Below, piece after piece: positions 1-5,458 of a DNA stretch of 5,952 nucleotides. The notes under the pieces are model-generated. The model did not search any database. It had not been told where the DNA came from and worked only from the letters and a program-made list of their open reading frames with translations. The position numbers were made by a program, and so were the translations under genes. The DNA comes from Chloroflexi bacterium RIFCSPLOWO2_02_FULL_71_16. GTDB taxonomy: Bacteria > Chloroflexota > Limnocylindria > P2-11E. Within the stretch, counting starts at the first letter, position 1. The number at the start of each line of letters is the position of its first letter. The DNA lies in the NCBI GenBank assembly GCA_001795345.1, contig MGON01000108.1, positions 2,622-8,573 on the forward strand, read 5' to 3'.

Positions 1-1
1 C

Positions 2-24
2 GGCGCCGAGCCGCGGCGCCTTTT
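2..24 (+). terminator. Intrinsic terminator of an upstream gene outside the window
   Basis: A 7-bp GC-only stem (2-8 pairing with 14-20) closes a 5-nt loop and is followed at once by TTTT (21-24), then CGCCCC. This is the usual form of a Rho-independent terminator for a + strand gene ending left of the window. It separates that gene from the rpsF operon, so rpsF needs its own promoter between about 25 and 60. I could not recognise a -35/-10 pair there. The T-run is short, so termination may be partial. Confidence 0.6.
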
Positions 25-59
25 CGCCCCGGACCCGGTGTCCCCGTCACCACCACGGT

Positions 60-90
60 CGGACATCCCCGCGCTGCGGGAGCCGGTCCG
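60..90 (+). promoter_or_regulatory. Candidate S6:S18 complex-binding leader motif (autoregulatory)
   Basis: The leader RNA of rpsF can fold into an outer stem CGGAC (60-64) with GTCCG (86-90) and an inner hairpin CCCGC (68-72) with GCGGG (76-80) closed by a GCT loop. The asymmetric internal loop between them leaves ATC (65-67) on the 5' side and AGCCG (81-85) on the 3' side, so CCG at 83-85 is presented next to the outer stem. A CCG in a bulge flanked by a stem and a hairpin is the published definition of the S6:S18 complex-binding motif in rpsF leaders, which mimics the 16S rRNA site. The element ends 15 nt before the rpsF Shine-Dalgarno sequence, so S6:S18 binding could limit translation. 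The fold was done by eye. The position, just ahead of the operon encoding both S6 and S18, supports the call. Confidence 0.68.
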
Positions 91-105
91 CGGCCAATCC
101 AGGAG

Positions 106-113
106 AAGGAGGT
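106..113 (+). promoter_or_regulatory. Shine-Dalgarno sequence setting the rpsF start
   Basis: AAGGAGGT is a full-length anti-16S match placed 5 nt before the ATG at 119. It rules out the longer in-frame start at 38, which would add 27 Arg/Pro-rich residues foreign to S6 and would translate through the leader hairpin. Confidence 0.85.
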
Positions 114-118
114 GTGGA

Positions 119-427
119 ATGGCGAACCGTCCCTACGAGCTCATGTACCTCATCCAGCCGGGCGCCGACGAAGAGCGCCTCGGCGCCGTAAGCGAGCGCA
201 TCCAGAGCACGATCACGTCGCTCGGAGGCGCCGTCCAGAAGGTCGTTCCTCCGGTCCGTCGCCGCCTCGCCTACGAGATCGGCCGTCACCGCGAGGGCCA
301 GTACCAGGTCATGGAGTTCACGCTCCCGACCGAGCAGGCGCGGGAGCTCGACCGCACGATCAAGCTGACCGAGGACATCCTCCGACACCTCGTCGTACGA
401 CGAGACGGATCGAAGAAGGAAGGCTAA
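119..427 (+). CDS. rpsF: 30S ribosomal protein S6
   Basis: Encodes the 102-residue S6 protein, which joins the 30S platform as a dimer with S18 and binds the central domain of 16S rRNA. The N-terminus begins with the typical first beta strand (YELMYLIQP, residues 6-14). Next come a helix with acidic residues, the Arg-rich segment PVRRRLAYEIGRHREGQY (45-62) and the strand VMEFTL (64-69). The helix ELDRTIKLTEDILRHLVVR (76-94) completes the beta-alpha-beta fold. Length is normal for the family (about 95-135) without the long acidic tail of some species. The start at 119 is chosen from its strong Shine-Dalgarno site and from homology. Two in-frame stops in tandem (TAA TAA, 425-430) end the gene directly before the ssb start. 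It is first gene of rpsF-ssb-rpsR and probably controlled by the leader element at 60-90. Confidence 0.96.
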   Translation: MANRPYELMYLIQPGADEERLGAVSERIQSTITSLGGAVQKVVPPVRRRLAYEIGRHREGQYQVMEFTLPTEQARELDRTIKLTEDILRHLVVRRDGSKKEG

Positions 428-430
428 TAA

Positions 431-847
431 GTGGCTTCGCTGAGCAAGATCATGATCATCGGCAACGTCGGCCGGGACCCCGAGCTCCGCATGACCGCGA
501 ACGGCAAGCCCGTCTGCGAGTTCAGCGTCGCGGTGAACCGGGTGACGGGCGGCGGCCAGGGCGGCGAGCGGCAGGAGCAGACCGATTGGTTCCGTGTGTC
601 CTGCTGGGGCCGCCAGGCCGAGACGGCGCAGCAGATCGTCACGAAGGGCAGGCTGGTCTTCGTCGAGGGCCGGTTCCAGGCACGCGAGTGGACCGGGAAC
701 GACAACCAGAAGCGGATCAGCCTCGAGATCTCCGCGGACAACTTCCAGCTGCTCGACTCCCGCCGGGAGCGCGACACCGCCGGCACGCCGCCGGCCTCCC
801 CGCCCGAGGAGGGCGGCAAGTTCGACCCCGACGAGATCCCGTTCTAG
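431..847 (+). CDS. ssb: Single-stranded DNA-binding protein
   Basis: Encodes a 138-residue SSB that coats single-stranded DNA in replication, recombination and repair and recruits partner proteins. Residues 1 to about 110 form the OB fold: IMIIGNVGRDPELR (7-20), the strand CEFSVAVNR (29-37), DWFRVSCWG (52-60) with Trp53 and Trp59 likely stacking on bases, and LVFVEGRF (75-82). A Gly/Gln-rich stretch (40-50) sits in the first variable loop. The linker (about 110-130) is unusually short. The acidic C-terminal tip DPDEIPF (132-138) is the conserved partner-binding hook ending in Pro-Phe. Translation starts at GTG 431, 7 nt after AAGGAAGG (416-423), itself inside the end of rpsF. Only 3 nt separate it from the first rpsF stop, so the two are probably translationally coupled. 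Placement between rpsF and rpsR is the classic bacterial arrangement. Confidence 0.96.
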   Translation: MASLSKIMIIGNVGRDPELRMTANGKPVCEFSVAVNRVTGGGQGGERQEQTDWFRVSCWGRQAETAQQIVTKGRLVFVEGRFQAREWTGNDNQKRISLEISADNFQLLDSRRERDTAGTPPASPPEEGGKFDPDEIPF

Positions 848-867
848 AGAGATAAGGAGCACATCCG

Positions 868-1428
868 ATGACCAGTGAGACCCCCCAGACGCCCGGAGCG
901 GCGTCCGGCGCCCCGCGAGAGGGCGCGCCGGCCGGCGGGGGCCCGCGCCCACCTATGGGCGGGGGACCGCGTGGTCCGCGCACCGGCGGCCCCAGGCCGT
1001 TCGGTCCACCCGGAGCGCGCCGGCCGAGGCGCAAGGTCTGCGTCTTCTGCCTCGAGAAGGTCAAGCGCATCGACTACAAGGACCGCCCGCGCCTCCAGCG
1101 CTTCCTCAGCGACCGCGCGAAGATCGATCCCCGCCGCAAGAGCGGCAACTGCGCGAAGCATCAGCGCATGCTCACGACCGCCCTCAAGCGGGCTCGCTTC
1201 ATGGCACTGCTCCCGTACACCGCGGAGCACGTCCGGGCGATGATGTCGCCGCAGGCTCGGGCTCTCGCCGGCGGCCCCCCGCCGCCGCGGCCCGAGCGGG
1301 GACCGCGTCCGCCGTACATGTCCCGGCCCATGGGCCCCGCCTCGGAAGGCGCGGGTCCGCGCCCCGAGGCCCCCCGACCGGCAGAGGCACCCCGCGCGGA
1401 ATCTCCGCGACCCGAGCCCACCTCCTAG
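868..1428 (+). CDS. rpsR: 30S ribosomal protein S18, with long N- and C-terminal extensions
   Basis: Encodes a 186-residue S18, the 30S protein that pairs with S6. The conserved core spans about residues 52-125: [19 protein letters not shown], then [12 protein letters not shown], then [20 protein letters not shown] and [11 protein letters not shown]. Cys58, Cys61, Cys95 and His98 (CxxC and CxxH) look like a zinc-binding set, as in the zinc-ribbon (C+) forms of bacterial S18. Family members are usually 70-100 residues. Here about 50 Gly/Pro/Arg-rich residues precede the core and about 60 Pro/Arg/Ala/Glu-rich residues follow it. Both are low in complexity and probably disordered. The start at 868 has AAGGAG (854-859) 8 nt upstream; the next in-frame Met (residue 30) has no such site. 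It lies 20 nt after ssb and ends the operon; no rplI follows, unlike in many bacteria. Confidence 0.95.
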   Translation: MTSETPQTPGAASGAPREGAPAGGGPRPPMGGGPRGPRTGGPRPFGPPGARRPRRKVCVFCLEKVKRIDYKDRPRLQRFLSDRAKIDPRRKSGNCAKHQRMLTTALKRARFMALLPYTAEHVRAMMSPQARALAGGPPPPRPERGPRPPYMSRPMGPASEGAGPRPEAPRPAEAPRAESPRPEPTS

Positions 1429-1448
1429 ACCCGAACGCGAACAGCGAA

Positions 1449-1482
1449 AGAGGCCGGCCCCGTTCCCGACGGGCCGGCCTCT
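1449..1482. terminator. Hairpin terminator between convergent genes
   Basis: A perfect 12-bp stem pairs AGAGGCCGGCCC (1449-1460) with GGGCCGGCCTCT (1471-1482) around a 10-nt loop. It sits 20 nt after the rpsR stop and 24 nt past the stop of the opposite-strand gene, so it can serve both. On the - strand the stem runs into TTT then CGCTG, a weak U-tract. On the + strand there is no T-run, so termination of rpsR would rely on the stem alone or on Rho. Confidence 0.7.
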
Positions 1483-1506
1483 CGCATGTCGGGTCCGGTG
1501 AAGGCC

Positions 1507-1848
1507 TTAGGTCTGGGCCTCTTCGGTCGTGTGCTCCTCGATGACCTCTCCGGTCGCGCTGATGAGCCCGGACTTGACCGTCGAGGCGCCCTGCTCCCGA
1601 AGGACGCGCATCGCGTCGTCGTCCCGCCCGTCGGTATGGACGGTGATGAGGAGCGTCCCCGGGATGAACCTCTCGCCGTCGTGCTCGGCGCCGCGGGCGA
1701 CGAAGCTCACCTGTTCGGCGTTGAAGCCGGCCTTCTCGAGTGCCTCGACCGCCGCCTCCGCCTGATCGCGGTCGCTGAACTCGGCGACCACCGCCGTCGC
1801 GGTGGAGGGGATGTTGACCTCTTGCTCGTGGTCCCGGTCGATCGCCAT
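1507..1848 (-). CDS. Small general-stress-protein-like (YflT/GSP17M-type) domain protein
   Basis: Encodes a 113-residue soluble protein with no signal peptide or membrane segment. Residues 17-50 read as strand-helix-strand (TAVVAEFSDRDQAEAAVEAL, then GFNAEQVSFVA). Residues 62-95 repeat the pattern (IPGTLLITVHTDGRDDDAMR, then VLREQGASTVKSG). This resembles the YflT or general stress protein 17M domain, found in small proteins of Chloroflexota, Actinobacteria and Firmicutes; its molecular role is not established. The Gly-rich helical hairpin often inserted between the two halves is absent, leaving a minimal form. Both ends are acidic. The ATG at 1848 is chosen because GGAGGTA (1855-1861) lies 6 nt upstream; an in-frame start at 1968 would add 40 residues unlike the family and cross a hairpin. 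Bracketed by two similar hairpins, it is probably its own transcription unit. The family call rests on pattern memory. Confidence 0.72.
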   Translation of the reverse strand: MAIDRDHEQEVNIPSTATAVVAEFSDRDQAEAAVEALEKAGFNAEQVSFVARGAEHDGERFIPGTLLITVHTDGRDDDAMRVLREQGASTVKSGLISATGEVIEEHTTEEAQT

Positions 1849-1854
1849 GGGCGT

Positions 1855-1861
1855 TACCTCC
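1855..1861 (-). promoter_or_regulatory. Shine-Dalgarno sequence setting the stress-protein start
   Basis: On the - strand the bases read GGAGGTA, 6 nt before the ATG at 1848. This fixes the start and excludes the longer in-frame reading to 1968. Confidence 0.8.
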
Positions 1862-1895
1862 GCTCTCCGGCCGAGCAGGCTGCGTGCCGAACGAG

Positions 1896-1923
1896 CGAGG
1901 CCGGCCCTTTCGGACCGGCCTCG
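1896..1923 (-). terminator. GNRA-loop hairpin after the oxidoreductase operon
   Basis: A 9-bp stem (1896-1904 with 1915-1923), one C/A mismatch (1905/1914) and two further pairs close a four-base loop. Read on the - strand the loop is GAAA, a very stable GNRA tetraloop closed by C-G. It lies about 90 nt past the beta-subunit stop and 47 nt before the start of the stress-protein gene. It could therefore end the operon transcript or form part of the stress gene's leader. No clear U-tract follows (CTCGTTCGG), so terminator is the likelier but unproven reading. Confidence 0.5.
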
Positions 1924-1992
1924 ACCCACCACCGGCGGAGCATTTGCCGCTACGACATCGGCTGACACGAAGCGTCTGCCGTGGCGTACAGC

Positions 1993-2008
1993 CGCGGCGA
2001 ATGCCGCG
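1993..2008 (-). other. Small GC hairpin directly after the beta-subunit stop
   Basis: CGCGGC (1993-1998) pairs with GCCGCG (2003-2008) around a 4-nt loop, starting 4 nt past the stop codon of the beta subunit. It has no T-run. It may protect the 3' end of the operon mRNA or aid termination together with the hairpin at 1896-1923. Apart from these two hairpins, I see no gene or clear promoter in 1849-2012. Confidence 0.35.
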
Positions 2009-2012
2009 TGTC

Positions 2013-3062
2013 CTACGCGACGGCCTCGGCGTGCAGCGGCTTCTTCTTATCGATGTTGAGGATGCGCGTGTCCTTCTGGGGGATCGTGAACGGGATGACG
2101 CCCGGGATGAGCCACTCGGTCCACTGCTTGTCGACCTCGGCCTGGAAGTGCTCCACGTCCTCCGGGGCGAAGTGGGCGAAGCGGCCCTGGCGCTTCAGGT
2201 ACTCGATGACCGGCTTGCGCTTCTTGCGGCCCTCGGCGATCTGGCGGGTCGGCCCCGTGAGGTTCACGACGCCGTCGACGACCTCGTAGAGCGGCCAGAT
2301 CCCGCACTCGACGGCCAGGTGCCCGAGCTCCTGGCTGTACTGCGGGTGGTAGTCCCAGCCCTTGGGGCACGGGTCGAGGGTGTGGACGAACGTGGGCCCG
2401 CCGAGCTCGAGGGCGCGGCGGATCTTGTTCATCAGGTCGACCGCGTACGCGGCGCACCCCGCCGCGATGTAGCGCGACTCGGGATGACCGGCGGCCATCA
2501 TGCCGGGCATGTTCTTCTTCCAGCGGGTGTGCATGATCCGGTGCTTCGAACCCGTCGGCGAGAACGTCGTCACCGCGCCCCACGGCGACTGGCTCGAGAC
2601 CTGGATGTCGGTGTTCGCGTACGACTCGTTGTCGTACAGGAGGACGAGGCAGTTGTACTCCTTGTGCGTGAGCGTGGCCGAGATGGCGCCGATGCCCATG
2701 TCCGCGCCGCCGCCGTCACCGCAGAAGGCGATGACGTTGATCTTCTCGTCCTTGATCTTGCCCTTTCGCATGAGGACCTTGAGGCCGGCCGCGGTGCCGA
2801 GCGCCGCCGACCCGGCCGCGCCGAGCTGCGTGTGCATCCACGGCACGACCCAGGGCGTCGTGTAGTACGTCGTGTTCGCGACGTACATGCAGCCCGTCGA
2901 GCCGAGGATGATGGTCCGCGGGCCCGAGGCCTTGACCATGTGTCGCATGACGAGCGCCGACTCACAGCCCTGGCACGTCCGGTGGCCGGAGACGAACAGC
3001 TCTTCGTAGGGGACCTCTTTGACCCCCTTGATCTGCGGAAGTGGCGCTGTCTCTACTGCCAT
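2013..3062 (-). CDS. Oxalate oxidoreductase-like 2-oxoacid:ferredoxin oxidoreductase, beta subunit (TPP-binding, PorB family)
   Basis: This 349-residue cytoplasmic subunit holds thiamine diphosphate and the proximal [4Fe-4S] cluster of the complex. The TPP/Mg site is CGDGGGADMG (114-123) followed by YDNESYANTDIQ (143-154); GDG to Asn145 has the usual spacing. Asn150 matches the conserved active-site Asn of the YSNTGGQ motif in pyruvate enzymes. Likely cluster ligands are Cys30 and Cys33 (TCQGC), Cys58 (STGC) and Cys232 (DPCPKGW). A conserved DPCPKGWDYHP segment (230-240) marks PorB-type subunits. The start at 3062 is set by GGGAGG (3071-3076) 8 nt upstream. Further upstream the same frame is read only as a shadow of the alpha gene. 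It lies 14 nt after the alpha stop and is the last gene of the operon. Family is certain; oxalate specificity is inferred mainly from the alpha subunit. Alternative: pyruvate or another 2-oxoacid. Confidence 0.9.
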   Translation of the reverse strand: MAVETAPLPQIKGVKEVPYEELFVSGHRTCQGCESALVMRHMVKASGPRTIILGSTGCMYVANTTYYTTPWVVPWMHTQLGAAGSAALGTAAGLKVLMRKGKIKDEKINVIAFCGDGGGADMGIGAISATLTHKEYNCLVLLYDNESYANTDIQVSSQSPWGAVTTFSPTGSKHRIMHTRWKKNMPGMMAAGHPESRYIAAGCAAYAVDLMNKIRRALELGGPTFVHTLDPCPKGWDYHPQYSQELGHLAVECGIWPLYEVVDGVVNLTGPTRQIAEGRKKRKPVIEYLKRQGRFAHFAPEDVEHFQAEVDKQWTEWLIPGVIPFTIPQKDTRILNIDKKKPLHAEAVA

Positions 3063-3076
3063 TTCTTTCGCCTCCC

Positions 3077-4312
3077 TTAAGCCCGAACGCCGATCCAGTG
3101 GCACTGGTCGCCGACGGTGAGATCGCCGCGTCCGGCGGCGACGGTCTTCTCGAAGATCTCGTTCGCCATGGGCTGCTCGATCTCGCGGCCGCCCAGGCCG
3201 GCGATGAAGCCGACCACGGTCGGACGCTTGGGGTGCGAGTACAGCGCGGAGCGCACCTCGTTGTAGAGGACGCCGCCGTAGTACGGCGAGCCGAAGCTGT
3301 AGTCGCGGTCGATCACGCCGACCGCCTTGAAACGCGAGAGGCTCTTGACGATCTCCGCGGTCGGGAACGGCCGGAACCACTTGAGGCGGACGAGGCCCAC
3401 CTTGTGGCCCTGCTTGCGCAGGCGGCGGATCGCGACCTTCATCGGCAGGGCCAGCGTGCCCTGGCCGAAGAAGACGACCTCCGCGTCGTCGGTCATGTAC
3501 TCGTCGAGGAACGGGCTGTCCCCGCCGCGGCCGAAGATGCGCTTGAAGTCGGCGTGGGCCTCCGTGATGACGTCCAGCGCGCTCCGCATCGCGGCGTCGT
3601 TCTGGCGGCGGATCTCCATGAGCCAGTCCTGGTCGACCTGCGGCGCGATGGTGATCGGGTTGTCGGGGTGGAGCAGCCGGTCGCCCAGGTCGTAGGGCGG
3701 CAGGAATTCGTCGACCGCGGCCTTCACCGGCACCTTCACGAGCTGCTGGGAGTGGGTGAGGAACGCGCCGTCGAGCCCGATGGCGATGGGAAGCGACACC
3801 CGCTTGTCCTCGGCGATACGCCAGGCCATGAGCGCCAGGTCCATCGACTCCTGCGCCGTCTCCGCCCAGGGGAGGAGCCAGCCGAGATCGCGGACGGCGA
3901 GCGAATCGTTGTGCTCCGTGCCGAACGCGCCGGGGTCGTCGAGGGCGCGGTTGCCGCAGATGGCGACGACCGGGAGGCGCAGGCCGGCCGTGACCGCGAT
4001 GGCCTCGAACGCGTAGAACCAGCCCACGCCCGACGAGCCGACGAACACGCGCGACCCGACGGCCGACGCGTGCTTCACGATCTCGAACTGGCTGTGCTCG
4101 CCGTCGGCCACGATGTACTCGACGTCCATCTTCCCGTTGGCGATGAGCTTGGCCGCGGCCTGCATGACCCCGTCATACGGGCGGATGGGGTAGGCGGCCA
4201 TCACGTCGACGTCCGCAAGGCGGATCGCCTCCGCGATGGCCTCGCAGCCCGTCAGGAGCTGCTCGGTCTCGACCTCCTTGAGGGGTGCGGTCTTGATCTC
4301 GGTAACGGCCAT
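3077..4312 (-). CDS. Oxalate oxidoreductase-like 2-oxoacid:ferredoxin oxidoreductase, alpha subunit (PorA family)
   Basis: This 411-residue subunit carries the PorA N-terminal domain (about 20-250), which helps bind substrate and TPP, and the second transketolase-like domain (about 270-380: VVFFGQGTLALPMKVAIRRL, VGVIDRDYSFG, FIAGLGGREI). The family motif YPITP is changed to YPIRPYD (41-47), placing Arg44 where pyruvate enzymes have Thr. The substrate loop reads CGNRALDDPGAFGTEHND (119-136), with Arg122, Asp125 and Phe130. From memory, Moorella thermoacetica oxalate oxidoreductase uses Arg31, Arg109, Asp112 and Phe117 here, a constant offset of 13. That enzyme converts oxalate to two CO2 with reduction of ferredoxin and without CoA. 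The ATG follows the gamma-delta stop with no gap (TAGATG). Its Shine-Dalgarno GGAGGTG (4321-4327) lies inside the preceding gene, so the two are coupled. Family is certain; the oxalate assignment is about 0.75. Confidence 0.92.
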   Translation of the reverse strand: MAVTEIKTAPLKEVETEQLLTGCEAIAEAIRLADVDVMAAYPIRPYDGVMQAAAKLIANGKMDVEYIVADGEHSQFEIVKHASAVGSRVFVGSSGVGWFYAFEAIAVTAGLRLPVVAICGNRALDDPGAFGTEHNDSLAVRDLGWLLPWAETAQESMDLALMAWRIAEDKRVSLPIAIGLDGAFLTHSQQLVKVPVKAAVDEFLPPYDLGDRLLHPDNPITIAPQVDQDWLMEIRRQNDAAMRSALDVITEAHADFKRIFGRGGDSPFLDEYMTDDAEVVFFGQGTLALPMKVAIRRLRKQGHKVGLVRLKWFRPFPTAEIVKSLSRFKAVGVIDRDYSFGSPYYGGVLYNEVRSALYSHPKRPTVVGFIAGLGGREIEQPMANEIFEKTVAAGRGDLTVGDQCHWIGVRA

Positions 4313-5458
4313 CTAGTCCTCACCTCCGGTCGCCGCCGCGCCACTGCTGGCGGCCGCCTTCGCCGACTTGGGAGCCGCGCTCACGCCTGACTTCGCCTCG
4401 AACCACTTGTTGTAGGTCCCTCGGTCCGCCTGCCACTGCGGCCAGACGGTCTTGTTGGCGTCCAGGTCGGGGTCGAACTTCAGCTCGTCCACCATGACGA
4501 TGCAGTCCTTGACCGGGCAGACCTGAGCGCAGATGCCGCAGCCGATGCAGGCCTCGTAGACGACCTCGTAGTGGCCGGTAGGGGTCACCTCGAAGCACTC
4601 GTCGGGGCAGTCGAGCCAGCACATCGTGCACTTGATGCAGGTGTCGAAGTTCACGACCGGACGCATCGTCCGGGCCCCGTACTTCTTGTAGAAGGGGTTG
4701 CGCTCGCCGGGTTTGCGGGCATCGACGACGATCCCCGGCCGCATCGTGGTCCAGCCCGGCTTCTCGAACTGCAGGACCTCGTGTCCCGAGGTGCCCTCGC
4801 CGACGGCGACCGGCCGCAGGACCGTGGCGTCGAAGCCGTACTGCACCGACGCGACCGCGTTCGGGTCCTTCGTCTGCTCCTGGACCAGCGCCCTAACGTC
4901 CTCGAGCCTGATCCAGTCCGGCGCGACCTTGGCGAGCGCGCCGAGGACGCGCCAGTCGGTGTGGTCGTCCTTGTAGACCCAGAGACCGGCGAACGAGGCG
5001 GCGCCGGGGACGACCGCCAGCGTATAGGGCCGCACGGCCGTGTCCGTCTGCGCCACGATCTCGTCGGGGGTCTTGTCGCTCGTGACGATCACGAAGCCGT
5101 CCGGCTTGGTGGTCTTCCAGATCGGCTGCCGCCCGTACCAGGCCCACGACTCGACGCCCTTCACGAGCGTGTCGTCCACGGCGACGGTGACGTCGGTGAC
5201 GCTCGGCTCGTAGCGGGCCATGGAGGCCTCGAGCTGCGTGTCGTCGGCGGCGACGACCGCGAACTGCTTGGCGGGCACCCCGTTGCGCTCGGGCGAGTCG
5301 CCGTAGCGCGCGAAGGCCGTGCCCGGACTGCCCCGCCGCCGAGCGGCCAGCACGACCGACCGGCAGATGCGCTGCGCCAGCGTCTTCTGGAAGATGCCTC
5401 GATAGACGACCTCGATCGTGATGTCGGTGGTCGTCGGAGCCGTCACTGTCTGACTCAC
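4313..5458 (-). CDS. Oxalate oxidoreductase-like 2-oxoacid:ferredoxin oxidoreductase, fused gamma-delta subunit
   Basis: A 381-residue fusion. Residues 12 to about 230 form the gamma domain (ITIEVVYRGIFQKTLAQRIC, then FAVVAADDTQLE and DGFVIVTSDKTPDEI). Residues about 260-325 form the delta domain, a ferredoxin with two [4Fe-4S] clusters. The ligand sets are Cys274, 277, 280 and 284 (CIKCTMCWLDC), and Cys304, 307, 310 and 314 (CIGCGICAQVC). These pass electrons from the TPP centre to soluble ferredoxin. In many four-subunit enzymes gamma and delta are separate genes; the fusion is a feature of Moorella oxalate oxidoreductase. Residues about 355-381 are an Ala/Ser/Lys-rich, probably disordered tail. 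The start is GTG 5458, 8 nt after AGGAGGTG, and it overlaps the regulator stop as GTGA. A longer in-frame reading to 5644 is a shadow of the regulator gene and adds an Arg/Gly-rich stretch unlike the family. Confidence 0.9.
   Translation of the reverse strand: MSQTVTAPTTTDITIEVVYRGIFQKTLAQRICRSVVLAARRRGSPGTAFARYGDSPERNGVPAKQFAVVAADDTQLEASMARYEPSVTDVTVAVDDTLVKGVESWAWYGRQPIWKTTKPDGFVIVTSDKTPDEIVAQTDTAVRPYTLAVVPGAASFAGLWVYKDDHTDWRVLGALAKVAPDWIRLEDVRALVQEQTKDPNAVASVQYGFDATVLRPVAVGEGTSGHEVLQFEKPGWTTMRPGIVVDARKPGERNPFYKKYGARTMRPVVNFDTCIKCTMCWLDCPDECFEVTPTGHYEVVYEACIGCGICAQVCPVKDCIVMVDELKFDPDLDANKTVWPQWQADRGTYNKWFEAKSGVSAAPKSAKAAASSGAAATGGED

Noticed and set aside
38..118. In-frame N-terminal extension of S6
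   Set aside because: It is Arg/Pro-rich and unlike S6, runs through the leader hairpin, and has no Shine-Dalgarno sequence; the ATG at 119 has a near-perfect one.
47..952. Long - strand open frame across rpsF and ssb
   Set aside because: It is antisense to two unmistakable conserved genes and has the low-complexity Ala/Arg/Leu composition of a shadow frame.
1849..1968. Upstream extension of the stress-type protein
   Set aside because: It would cross the hairpin at 1896-1923, lacks family similarity, and leaves the Shine-Dalgarno sequence at 1855-1861 unexplained.
1849..2012. Promoter for the stress-type gene
   Set aside because: I looked on the - strand for -35/-10 or alternative sigma motifs and saw none convincing in this GC-rich stretch.
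3063..3380. N-terminal extension of the beta subunit reaching back into the alpha gene
   Set aside because: It is an Arg-rich out-of-frame reading of the alpha gene; the ATG at 3062 has a strong Shine-Dalgarno sequence and begins the conserved protein.
3077..4312. Plain pyruvate:ferredoxin oxidoreductase assignment
   Set aside because: The family is right, but the substrate motif carries Arg instead of Thr and the substrate loop matches oxalate oxidoreductase. It is kept as the alternative, not the first choice.
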